Positions 50,921 through 58,687 of a DNA stretch of 64,000 nucleotides are shown piece by piece. The position numbers and the translations under genes were made by a program. The DNA lies in contig NZ_JBEPTM010000006.1 of assembly GCF_040549525.1 (NCBI RefSeq), positions 1-64,000 of the forward strand. Reading direction: 5' to 3'. Under the pieces are notes generated by a model. It did not search any database and was not told where the DNA came from. It saw nothing but the letters and a program-made list of their open reading frames with translations. Within the stretch, counting starts at the first letter, position 1. Each line of letters begins with the position of its first letter. The DNA comes from Lacisediminihabitans sp040549525. Its GTDB lineage: Bacteria > Actinomycetota > Actinomycetes > Actinomycetales > Microbacteriaceae.

Positions 50921-51073
50921 ATGACCGCCCCCGAACCCCGAGCCGTCGAGCACACCGACGACCTCCCGCCGAGCCCGCCTTGCGACGCCTGCGGCTCTCC
51001 GCGCGAACTCGTCATGCTCGAGCGCTTCACCGGCTGGTGGTGCCCTGAGTGCGCCGACGCAACAGCATCGTGA
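50921..51073 (+). CDS. 50-residue zinc-ribbon protein
   Basis: A very small protein starting MTAPEPRAVEH. It has two metal-binding knuckles, CDAC and CPEC, 23 residues apart, with an aromatic TGWWCPEC block between, so a single treble-clef or ribbon zinc site is likely. An almost ideal -10 hexamer six bases before the ATG supports real expression as a leaderless mRNA. The 3' end overlaps the convergent VanZ gene by 47 bp. The function is unknown; short zinc ribbons of this kind are often annotated as hypothetical in Microbacteriaceae. Confidence 0.7.
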   Translation: MTAPEPRAVEHTDDLPPSPPCDACGSPRELVMLERFTGWWCPECADATAS

Positions 51074-51461
51074 TGCCCACGCCGATCGCCCCACCCACGG
51101 AATTGGCGAGCAGGTCGATCCAACTCGCATAACGGGCCGGGAGCAGCAGCGCCTGGCCGAGCTCGATGACTCCCGACAGTGCAATGCAGGTGCCCAGCGC
51201 GATCCACCAGTGCCGCCTACTCAGCTGCGCCGCAACCAGCGCCCCCAACGGCACGAACAGCAGCACGTTCGCTGCACGTTCGACGAAGCTGTAGTCCACG
51301 ACATCCGGAACCCCGACGGAGTGGAGATACGCGAGCACCCGTGCGAGCGAATCATCGACGGGTCGATCGACCGGAGACGGCCAGAATCCGATCACGAGGC
51401 ACGCCGCGACATACGCCACTCCGATGAGGGCGAGCAGTCGTCGGGTCCGGCCTCGCAGCAT
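51027..51461 (-). CDS. VanZ-like family membrane protein
   Basis: A 144-residue protein with four helices. It has the family blocks VVDYSFVERAANVLLFVPLG, GVIELGQALLLPARYASWID and DLLANSVGGAIGVGI, in which the acidic and Asn residues are conserved in VanZ proteins. VanZ gives low-level teicoplanin resistance in enterococci, but most actinobacterial members have no known role. TAGGCT six bases before the ATG suggests leaderless expression. Confidence 0.85.
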   Translation of the reverse strand: MLRGRTRRLLALIGVAYVAACLVIGFWPSPVDRPVDDSLARVLAYLHSVGVPDVVDYSFVERAANVLLFVPLGALVAAQLSRRHWWIALGTCIALSGVIELGQALLLPARYASWIDLLANSVGGAIGVGITMLLRRRTQGTTSR

Positions 51462-51467
51462 GGGGGG

Positions 51468-51473
51468 AGCCTA
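51468..51473 (-). promoter_or_regulatory. -10 element for vanZ-like gene (leaderless)
   Basis: TAGGCT on the minus strand six bases before the ATG at 51461. Confidence 0.4.
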
Positions 51474-51532
51474 GTGAATGAGGATTACAGAGTGTCGCGC
51501 CGCCGAGCACGGCCGCCCTGAGCAAGCGACCA

Positions 51533-52417
51533 TCACCGACTGAACTCTGCGAACCGCACAGCAAGCGATTCCCTCGATGGTTTATCGGCCAATCTCGTCG
51601 GTGTATTCAGACGACGTCCGTGCATGTCTTGTAGCCCGTGTCGGAGCATCGGTCCGTCGATCTCGTCCAGGAGGTCTCGATCGATCCGCACCTCGTATTC
51701 CGGGGTGATCCCCAGAAGATTCCTGTCATAGGCGGCATGGTGAATCTTGCACAAGGCGAGACCATTCGAAACACGAGCAAACCCATCGACTTCAGCGTCG
51801 GCGATGATGTGCGCGGCGTCGAGAAGGTCACCGTGTTTGAGATTGCAGATGGCGCAGGTGGTCTGGTAGGCGTACATGATCTGGGCACGGAAAACCGGTT
51901 GATGCAGCCTCGCTCGCACGGTCCGCTCGGCATATCGCCGCTCGTTGAAAGTCATATGTAGCGGGTCGCCGAAGAACCGCATCGTCTCGTCGACAGCGAT
52001 CAGGAACTCTCTGGCCGCGGTGTCGTCGGCGACCACGTAGACCGGGTAGTAGGGAACAAATGCCTTCGGGCGAATGCCGCGAAAGTAGACGAGGGGATCA
52101 GCGTTCTCGAACGCCCTTCGGAGCTTGGAATTGTCTCCTCCATCTCGCGCCTGATAGGCGTAACGCACGAACCCATCATGGCTGATCGTCTCGTCGCCAT
52201 AGGGGCTCTTCGTGCTCGTCATTATCGTGAGCGTCGATTCAAAATCTTGGGGATTTCGGATGCCTCTGGCGGTATCGAGAAGAGGGAGACGCTCGAGACC
52301 ATAGTGATAGTTCTCGAGTTCCTCTCGAGAAAGTTCAGATTTCCCAGACCCGAGCTTTCCGTCCAACCAACGAAAGACATCCGAGCGGATGGCGGATTGC
52401 TCGTCGGCGGTTCTCAT
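51533..52417 (-). CDS. HNH endonuclease, predicted modification-dependent (type IV-like) restriction enzyme
   Basis: A 294-residue protein. The C-terminal HNH/ββα-metal nuclease (about 188-232) has a zinc knuckle CAICNLKHGDLLDAAHII, with the catalytic His, and NGLALCKIHHAAYDRNLLGI. The N-terminal ~170 residues (DGFVRYAYQARDGG, LVYFRGIRPKAFVPYYPVYV) are of the type found in COG3440-like putative restriction enzymes, where this part is thought to read DNA, possibly modified bases. No methyltransferase is nearby, consistent with a stand-alone type IV-like enzyme. It lies 57 bp downstream of a NERD-UvrD helicase gene on the same strand. Specificity unknown. Confidence 0.82.
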   Translation of the reverse strand: MRTADEQSAIRSDVFRWLDGKLGSGKSELSREELENYHYGLERLPLLDTARGIRNPQDFESTLTIMTSTKSPYGDETISHDGFVRYAYQARDGGDNSKLRRAFENADPLVYFRGIRPKAFVPYYPVYVVADDTAAREFLIAVDETMRFFGDPLHMTFNERRYAERTVRARLHQPVFRAQIMYAYQTTCAICNLKHGDLLDAAHIIADAEVDGFARVSNGLALCKIHHAAYDRNLLGITPEYEVRIDRDLLDEIDGPMLRHGLQDMHGRRLNTPTRLADKPSRESLAVRFAEFSR

Positions 52418-52474
52418 GGCTCAGTCCTATCAGCAATCGGCAACGGACCATGCGAAGCCGAGCGGGCCGCCTCC

Positions 52475-54598
52475 CTAAGCAACCCCCACCCACAGCCCAT
52501 CCCGCGCCCGGGTCATCGCCACGTACAACTCCCGCCGATCGAGCTCGCGACGTTCGGTCGCGGCCGACTCCTCCGAGGCGGGCGCCGGCTCGAGCAGTCG
52601 CGGGGGAGTGCGCGCCACCAGCACCTGTTTGAACTCGAGCCCCTTTGCCCGCTTGATGGTGCCGACCTTGATCGCCTCGACGGTGGTGCCGTCGTAGTCG
52701 AGCAACTCGATCGACCTGAGACCGCCGGCATCCAATGCCTTTCGCAGATCGGTCGCGGCGAAGGTTGTGGAGGTGAGGATCCCGATGTCGCCCAGGGGCA
52801 CTCCGGCGCGTTGGAGGCTCCGCACGTGGTCGATCAGCGAGAGATCGTGGTCGGCCCGTGAGGTGAAGCGCGTGACCTCCGGCCGCGCGCCGTGCCGCAC
52901 GACCTCTGAGGTGACATCCGCCTTCGAGGGCGATCCCTCGATGTCGACGAACTCGTCACCGGCGACCAGGGTGAGCGCGAAGTCAGCGATCTCGATCGTG
53001 TTCCGGTAGTTCTTGGTCATAATCACACCCCGCCCCGCAATCGAGATGTTCGCTTCGGAGAGCGTGTAACCGCCGGGATAGATGGTCTGTTGGCCGTCCC
53101 CGATGAGATTGAGGCCGTCGGGCCGGTCGCCGGCGATGCTGTGCAGCATCCGGATCATGGCGCACGTGAGATCCTGGGCCTCGTCCACGACCACCGCGCT
53201 GTAGCCCTCGAGCGGAGTCTTCTTCAGCGACTGCTCCGCAAGCAGGATGATATCGGCGAAGTCGTGCACCTGCGCCTCCCGCAGCGCGTAGTGATAGGCC
53301 CCGTGAAGTTGCCAGACCGCATGCCTCTGGGTGCCGTTGAGCCCGCGCTTTCGTCCGATACGCGAAAGAGCGGCGTACTGTTCGAACTTGGTGAGGCCAC
53401 GCCCCTTGATCACGCTCAGGATCTCATCGCGCCAGTAGTCCTTGTCGCTGTCGATGCGCACGAGTTCGGAGTTCAGTCCGGCGGATCGCCAAGCCCGATC
53501 GAATGCAAGACTCGCCTTGGCGGGATCGAGATGGGTGCCGACGCCTCGGTCGCGCAGGAGTCGGAGGGCAAAGGCGTGAATGCCGGAGAATTCGACACGA
53601 TCGGCCACTTCTGGTGCCATCCGCCGCATTAGAGACGAGAGCACCGCCGGAAGGGTACGCACGAAAGTGGTGACCAGCACCGTGCCGGGTCGGGTGCGGG
53701 CAATGTAGGCGGCGCGATGCAGCCCGACGACAGTCTTTCCCGTGCCGGCGGCGCCGCGGATGCGGGATGGGCCGTTGAATGATCGACGGGCGAGCTTTGC
53801 CTGATCGGGATGCAGAAACGCCATCCACTCTTCGATCGGCTTCACCATGATGCTGCTGAGCAGGGCTTCTTCGATCTCTTGGAGCGTGATCAGCGCATCG
53901 TCCCATGGCGCGTCTATCACCGGCTCGACGAGGGTCAGTTCAAACGGCCGCTGGCGCGCAACGATCGGCGGAAAGAGCACCTCCAAAGCGGTCAGCGCTG
54001 CATGAATCTCGAGCGGGCGAAGCCGGGTGCCGCGCTCGAGCAGGTACCGGATAGCTCGATCCTCGCTCACGAGATCGATGCTGGATCCCGACGCGCCGGC
54101 GCCGTTCTCCGGGATGCCAGCGCCCGTCGTGGTGGCTCCCAAAATCTGTTGGTCAATGTCCCGTTGGCCCAAGAAGATCGCGGCGACCCGGATCTCGCCG
54201 GGAGCGATCCCCACCTCGGCGAGGGCGGCTTCCGTGACGTCGCGCAGTGAAGCGAAGTTCTCGAAACGTTCGGTGACGTCATCCTGATCCTGAAACACTC
54301 GGCCGTTCTGGATGCGCACCTGCCCCCACGCCTTTGCATCGACGAGGAAGATACCCGATGGCCCGACGACGATGAAGTCGACATTCGCCGTCCTCGAACC
54401 TGGCCACGCGCGGTCGGCGAGAACATAGTAATCCTGCTCGACGAGGGGCTCCATCAGGTCCGCAAGCCGGCGTTCACCGTCGGCTCCGGCCAGGTAGTTG
54501 CGGTACATCTGGCGCGCCTTCACGGAGGCGTATTCGGCCGCTTCGGCCTGGGCCAGATACCGGGCAGCTTCGCCGGCCGCCGAATGACCTGCAGACAT
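52475..54598 (-). CDS. NERD-domain UvrD/Rep-like superfamily 1 helicase
   Basis: A 707-residue protein. A NERD nuclease-related domain occupies about residues 38-155, with acidic and Lys residues in NVDFIVVGPSGIFLVDAKAW. A UvrD-type ATPase follows: Walker A RGAAGTGKTVVGL (about 281-293), Walker B AVVVDEAQDLT (about 468-478), GDGQQTIYPGG, the arginine-finger YRNTIEIADFA and the C-terminal KRAKGLEFKQVLVAR with LYVAMTRARDGLWV. It should unwind or translocate on DNA and may cut it. GGGGGAAC precedes the ATG. With the HNH endonuclease downstream it forms a probable two-gene unit. Confidence 0.88.
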   Translation of the reverse strand: MSAGHSAAGEAARYLAQAEAAEYASVKARQMYRNYLAGADGERRLADLMEPLVEQDYYVLADRAWPGSRTANVDFIVVGPSGIFLVDAKAWGQVRIQNGRVFQDQDDVTERFENFASLRDVTEAALAEVGIAPGEIRVAAIFLGQRDIDQQILGATTTGAGIPENGAGASGSSIDLVSEDRAIRYLLERGTRLRPLEIHAALTALEVLFPPIVARQRPFELTLVEPVIDAPWDDALITLQEIEEALLSSIMVKPIEEWMAFLHPDQAKLARRSFNGPSRIRGAAGTGKTVVGLHRAAYIARTRPGTVLVTTFVRTLPAVLSSLMRRMAPEVADRVEFSGIHAFALRLLRDRGVGTHLDPAKASLAFDRAWRSAGLNSELVRIDSDKDYWRDEILSVIKGRGLTKFEQYAALSRIGRKRGLNGTQRHAVWQLHGAYHYALREAQVHDFADIILLAEQSLKKTPLEGYSAVVVDEAQDLTCAMIRMLHSIAGDRPDGLNLIGDGQQTIYPGGYTLSEANISIAGRGVIMTKNYRNTIEIADFALTLVAGDEFVDIEGSPSKADVTSEVVRHGARPEVTRFTSRADHDLSLIDHVRSLQRAGVPLGDIGILTSTTFAATDLRKALDAGGLRSIELLDYDGTTVEAIKVGTIKRAKGLEFKQVLVARTPPRLLEPAPASEESAATERRELDRRELYVAMTRARDGLWVGVA

Positions 54599-54827
54599 CG
54601 TTGTTCCCCCGAACGTGGTCGCCCCGGCTGGCGATCCTCCTCCATCCTTGTCTTATGAGAGGAACTCGTCTATCGCCCGTTCGGGGGTACCGGTATCGAT
54701 GGCCGGATTCCGCGACGCCGCGATCCCGATCGTCTCGTCTTTCGTCGTGATCACTCTCGGAACGACCCGCACCCGGCCTCTGGCAACCTAGATATGGCTA
54801 CTCCTCCACATCTCGACTTCTTCACGG

Positions 54828-54836
54828 TTATCCACA
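54828..54836 (+). promoter_or_regulatory. DnaA-box-like sequence upstream of DUF222-HNH gene
   Basis: Perfect TTATCCACA, 64 bp before the start at 54901. The rest of the 300-bp stretch between the divergent helicase and DUF222 genes shows nothing else assignable. Confidence 0.5.
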
Positions 54837-54900
54837 GAAACAGCCGGTCAAAGGCAGTATTGACCCCACGAATGTCGGTGGTCATTACGACACTGTGATC

Positions 54901-56295
54901 ATGAACACCCCGACCGCGATGCATCCCGACACCGACGTCGAGAGCGCCCCCGATGCCGCATCGCTCCCCGATGCCGCATCGCTCCCCGATGCCGCGCTGC
55001 TCACCGATGCCGCGCTGCTCGGCGCGCTCGAGCGCGGGTTCGAACTTCGGCACGCCGCCGACTCCCGGCTGGTGCGACTGGCGGCCGAAGTGGTGCAGCG
55101 GTCCCGGTCCAGCCTCGGGCCCGACGGCCTCGCCTCGCGTTTCGGCAGCACCAGCGCGGCCGTGCTGCTCGCCGACGTCGGTCGCATCACGGCGGCCGAG
55201 GGGCAGCGGCTGTGCCGGGTCGCCGAGGCCACCGCGGATCGCGTCACCCTGCTCGGTGAGCGGATGCCACCCGCGTTCCCCGTCGTCGCCGATGCCGTCA
55301 GCGCCGCAATCATCCCCATCGACTCCGCAAATCACATCGTCATGGCGCTCACGCAAGCGTCGCCGCGCGCCCAGCGAGACGATCTCGACGCCGCCGAGCT
55401 CGCACTCGTGACGTTCGCGCTGGAGTCGCCGGCGGACATGGTGCGCGCGCTCGCCGCTCGCTGGCGCGACGCGCTCGACGTGGACGGCATCGAACAGCGG
55501 GAGGGCCTCCTTGTCGAGCGTCGCTCCCTGCGGCGCAGCATCCTGGCCAACGGGATGAAGCGCTACCGGCTCGACCTCGATCCCGTGGGATCCGCCTACC
55601 TCGACGCCGCCATCGACGCACAGGTCGGCCAGGCAATCCGTGCCCCGCACTTTCACGAGTCTGACCACGGTGCTCCGGATGCCGACGCAACCGACCCCGA
55701 TCCGGTGCCCGATTCCCGCACTCTTGCCCAGATCGCGGCGGATGCCGTCGTGGAGCTGGCACGGCACGCCATCTCCTGTGACGGCGCGTCCGTGCCGCTG
55801 CCGTCGGCCACGGTGGTGGTGCGCATGACTCTCGATTCCCTGCTGAGCGGGCTCGGCGAGGCGCAGATCGACGGAATCGAGCAACCGATCTCCGCCCGCA
55901 CGGCCCGTCACCTCGCGGCCGACGCGCACCTCATCCCGGCAGTGCTCAACGGGATGGGCGAGGTGCTCGACTTCGGGGTATCGCGCCGACTGTTCAGCAA
56001 GGCCCAGCGACTGGCGCTCGCCGAACGCGACGGCGGATGCGCCGTGGCCGGCTGCGCACGTCCGCCGAGCCATACCGAGGCTCATCACCTGCGCTGGTGG
56101 TCGCACGACGGGGCGACCGATCTGGCCAACGGGATCCTGCTCTGCATCAAGCACCACCACACGGTTCATCGTGACGGCTGGGGCATCGAGGTGATCGACA
56201 ACGTGCCGTGGTTCACACCGCCATCATCGGTGGATGTCCGCCACCGGCCACGCCGCGGTGGACGCCCACCGGTGCCGACCGTGCGGCGGGAGTGA
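54901..56295 (+). CDS. DUF222/HNH endonuclease family protein (13E12 repeat type)
   Basis: A 464-residue protein with the long helical DUF222 domain (about 40-350) and a C-terminal HNH nuclease (CAVAGCARPPSHTEAHHLRW, then DLANGILLCIKHHHTVHRDGW). Actinobacterial genomes often have many copies; roles are unclear and some are mobile. The N-terminus has a 7-residue repeat PDAASLP/TDAALLG encoded by about four tandem 21-bp units (54945-55020). I prefer the ATG at 54901, with GACACT six bases upstream, over the GTG at 54895. Nuclease residues appear intact. Confidence 0.88.
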   Translation: MNTPTAMHPDTDVESAPDAASLPDAASLPDAALLTDAALLGALERGFELRHAADSRLVRLAAEVVQRSRSSLGPDGLASRFGSTSAAVLLADVGRITAAEGQRLCRVAEATADRVTLLGERMPPAFPVVADAVSAAIIPIDSANHIVMALTQASPRAQRDDLDAAELALVTFALESPADMVRALAARWRDALDVDGIEQREGLLVERRSLRRSILANGMKRYRLDLDPVGSAYLDAAIDAQVGQAIRAPHFHESDHGAPDADATDPDPVPDSRTLAQIAADAVVELARHAISCDGASVPLPSATVVVRMTLDSLLSGLGEAQIDGIEQPISARTARHLAADAHLIPAVLNGMGEVLDFGVSRRLFSKAQRLALAERDGGCAVAGCARPPSHTEAHHLRWWSHDGATDLANGILLCIKHHHTVHRDGWGIEVIDNVPWFTPPSSVDVRHRPRRGGRPPVPTVRRE

Positions 56296-56349
56296 TGGTG
56301 CGAGACCCGCCCGCACTCTCGAACTCACCACCCTTGCTACACGAGTCGC

Positions 56350-56856
56350 CCCGCCGCTCTATTTCTGCGCAGCGCCGGTGCTCACCGCGGGTGCGCACCG
56401 CCACGTGCATCCTCTCGCCCTGCTTGCTGACGAGGGTCAGGTATTCGACACGACCCTGGTCGGCACTGCCGAACCAGTACGGAACGCGGGTATCGAACTC
56501 CGGAACCTCGCCAGGCACAGGGGTGAGGTCGTGGGGACCCAGCACGAGCCGAATCCTCCCGCTCAGCGCGTGGAGCCACTCGTAGCCCTCGTGCACGCCC
56601 GGAGTGGGATGACACGTACCTCTTTCGACGCCGCGATCACCTGCTTGAAGGCGGCGATCGCCGACGGCTGGCGGCTGAGGGGAAAGGTGGTGACACCGCA
56701 CCGGTGGGATCCGCGGGTTCGCACCCGGGGATCGGCGACCGGATGCGGCGTCACGGGGTCCTCGAGGGTGAGGTGGTGGGCTCGAGAGATCGGCAACAGC
56801 GGCTCTAGCGTCGCCTTGCGCTGGCCGGATTCCAGACGGGAGAGCTCCTGCGCGAC
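56350..56856 (-). pseudogene. Broken XRE-family regulator with cupin domain
   Basis: Read on the minus strand, one frame gives AQELSRLESGQRKATLEPLL (end of an XRE helix-turn-helix) and the linker RAHHLTLEDPVTPHP through FKQVIAASKEV; the next frame continues PGVHEGYEWLHALSGRIRLV and VPEFDTRVPYWFGS, GERMHV, a cupin domain. The join needs a one-base shift at about 56612. The first half of the HTH is missing, and the remnant begins directly after the stop of the SDR gene. So the regulator is both truncated and frameshifted. The 3' end is approximate. Confidence 0.7.
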
Positions 56857-56858
56857 CG

Positions 56859-57614
56859 CTACTGCGCCACGTATCCGCCATCGACCAAGTGGTAGCTGCC
56901 AGAGATGAACGAGGCGGCATCCGAGGCGAGGAAGCAGACCAGAGCCGAGACCTCCTCCGGCGTTCCCAGGCGGCCGAGTGCGTGCTTGGCAGCGAGGAAG
57001 TCCTGGGTGGCATCATCCAGGGCGCTATCGACGAGCGGTGTGTGGATGAATCCCGGCCCTACCGCATTGGTGCGCACCTTCTTCGCGCCGTATTCGAGCG
57101 CGGCGTTCTGGGTGAGTCCGAGCAGGCCGTGCTTGGCGGTGACGTAGGCGCTGGATGTCGGGAAGCCGACGCTTCCGAGGATGGAGGCCATATTGATGAT
57201 CGATCCGCCGCCGTTCTCGGCCATCGACGGCAACTGGGCCCTGAGGCCGTAAAAGACCGCGTTGAGGTTGATCTCGATCACCCGGCGCCAGCCGTCGAGG
57301 GAGTAGTCACCGATCAGGTTCTGCTCGCCTCCGATTCCCGCGTTGTTCACGGCGACCCGCAGCGGGGCGAGCGCGTTCGCGTCCGCAACGCAGGCGATCG
57401 CGAAATCGGGATCGGAGACATCACCGACGATCTTCTCGGCGGTGCCGCCGGCTGCTCGGATCTGCTCGAGGAGAGTGACCAGCGGCGCATCTGTGAGGTC
57501 GGCGACGATGACCGAGGCGCCGTTCGCGGCGAGTTCGAGGGCGATCGCTCGACCGATGCCCGATGCGGCACCGGTCACAATGGCCGAGCGGTGTGCGACG
57601 TCGTAGGTTGCCAT
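56859..57614 (-). CDS. Short-chain dehydrogenase/reductase
   Basis: A 251-residue classical SDR with AIVTGAASGIGRAIALELA, VNNAGIGGEQNLIGDY, MASILGSVGFPTSSAYVTAK (catalytic Ser and Tyr-x3-Lys) and GFIHTPLVDSALDD. VADLTDAP after the second strand, with Asp, suggests NAD rather than NADP. Substrate unknown; relatives include 3-hydroxybutyrate and cyclic-alcohol dehydrogenases. The ATG at 57614 has TGGAGA seven bases upstream. A broken XRE-cupin regulator follows directly, perhaps its former regulator. Confidence 0.88.
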   Translation of the reverse strand: MATYDVAHRSAIVTGAASGIGRAIALELAANGASVIVADLTDAPLVTLLEQIRAAGGTAEKIVGDVSDPDFAIACVADANALAPLRVAVNNAGIGGEQNLIGDYSLDGWRRVIEINLNAVFYGLRAQLPSMAENGGGSIINMASILGSVGFPTSSAYVTAKHGLLGLTQNAALEYGAKKVRTNAVGPGFIHTPLVDSALDDATQDFLAAKHALGRLGTPEEVSALVCFLASDAASFISGSYHLVDGGYVAQ

Positions 57615-57684
57615 GAGAATCTCCAATCGTTGAGGGATGACACTTCATCCTGATCCCGCGAGAGGGGGAGCGCACGGGCCTTTC

Positions 57685-57780
57685 GTCCCGAAGGCGCGGC
57701 GTCCCGAAGGCGCGGCGTCCCGAGGGCGCGGCGTCCCGAAGGCGCGGCGTCCCGAAGGCGCGGCGTCCCGAAGGCGCGGC
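57685..57780. repeat. Six-copy 16-bp tandem repeat
   Basis: Six back-to-back units of GTCCCGAAGGCGCGGC from 57685 to 57780; the third has one A-to-G change. The unit is not a multiple of three and lies between the SDR start and the end of the DUF1206 gene, so it is not coding. A likely variable-number locus. Confidence 0.95.
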
Positions 57781-57797
57781 TCCTCGCAGAACTCGGG

Positions 57798-58631
57798 CTA
57801 CAGCCGCGCCAGCCGTGCCCGGGCGAAGCAGTAGAGCCCGTAGGCGATCACACCGAGGCCGACGACGACGAGGATCACCCCGCCGAACGGCAACCCGAGC
57901 AGGGCCTTCAACGCACCATCCAGTCCGGTGGCCTGCGAGGCGTTCGTGGTCGCTGCGGCGACGATGAAGAGGATGCCCACCACCCCGACCGCGATCCCCT
58001 TCGCAACGTAGCCCACGACCCCGAGCGCGATCACGGCCTTTCCGGCTGTGCCGCCCGGCACCCGGATGCGTTTCGCGAAGGACTGCCGCACGCCCCGCAC
58101 CACGAACACAACCCCGATCGCGAGAACGCCGAGACCGAGCACCACGAGCAGGAACACCCCACCCGGGGTGGCCAGAAGCGTGGCGCTGAAGCTCGAGGTG
58201 CTCGACGCGGAGTTGCTGCTTCCGCCACGGGCGAAGGTGAAGGCGGTGACGGCGATCGCGAGGTAGGCCACCGCTTTGCCCAGTTCGCCGGCCACGTGGG
58301 CGGCGCGCTTGGTGGCGTCCGGTTCTCGCACCAGCGCGGCCGAGAGCAGCTGCCAGATGCCGAGGGCGGCGAGTCCGACGAAGACGACCCAGAGTACGAA
58401 TACCCCACCGGGCGCGGAGGCGAGCGCGCCGAGAGCGCCCGACTGGTCAGCCTCACCACCGGAGCCGGCACCGACTCCCGACGCGACACCGATGGCGATA
58501 CCGCCGATCAGGATGTGCAGGATGCCATTGACCGCATAGCCGGTGCGCGCGAGCATCGAGAGAATCGGGCTGTTCTTCGCCTGGCGGGCGATGTTCGAGG
58601 CGGAGGAACGAGAAGTTGAGGAGGGGGACAT
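57798..58631 (-). CDS. DUF1206 membrane protein (three repeats)
   Basis: A 277-residue membrane protein made of three related two-helix units, each with a G-Y-x-x-N/K-G-I block: ARTGYAVNGILHILIGGIA, AHVAGELGKAVAYLAIAV and VGYVAKGIAVGVVGILFI. That is the DUF1206 layout; the function is unknown. It has a Ser-rich N-terminus. It is divergent from the MFS gene at 58688 with only 56 bp between starts, so the two may share control. The 16-bp repeat lies just past its stop. Confidence 0.85.
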   Translation of the reverse strand: MSPSSTSRSSASNIARQAKNSPILSMLARTGYAVNGILHILIGGIAIGVASGVGAGSGGEADQSGALGALASAPGGVFVLWVVFVGLAALGIWQLLSAALVREPDATKRAAHVAGELGKAVAYLAIAVTAFTFARGGSSNSASSTSSFSATLLATPGGVFLLVVLGLGVLAIGVVFVVRGVRQSFAKRIRVPGGTAGKAVIALGVVGYVAKGIAVGVVGILFIVAAATTNASQATGLDGALKALLGLPFGGVILVVVGLGVIAYGLYCFARARLARL

Positions 58632-58687
58632 GCCGCTGAGTGTACGCCGCCGGGAATGAAGCGCACGATCGGTCGCTTACAGACTTA

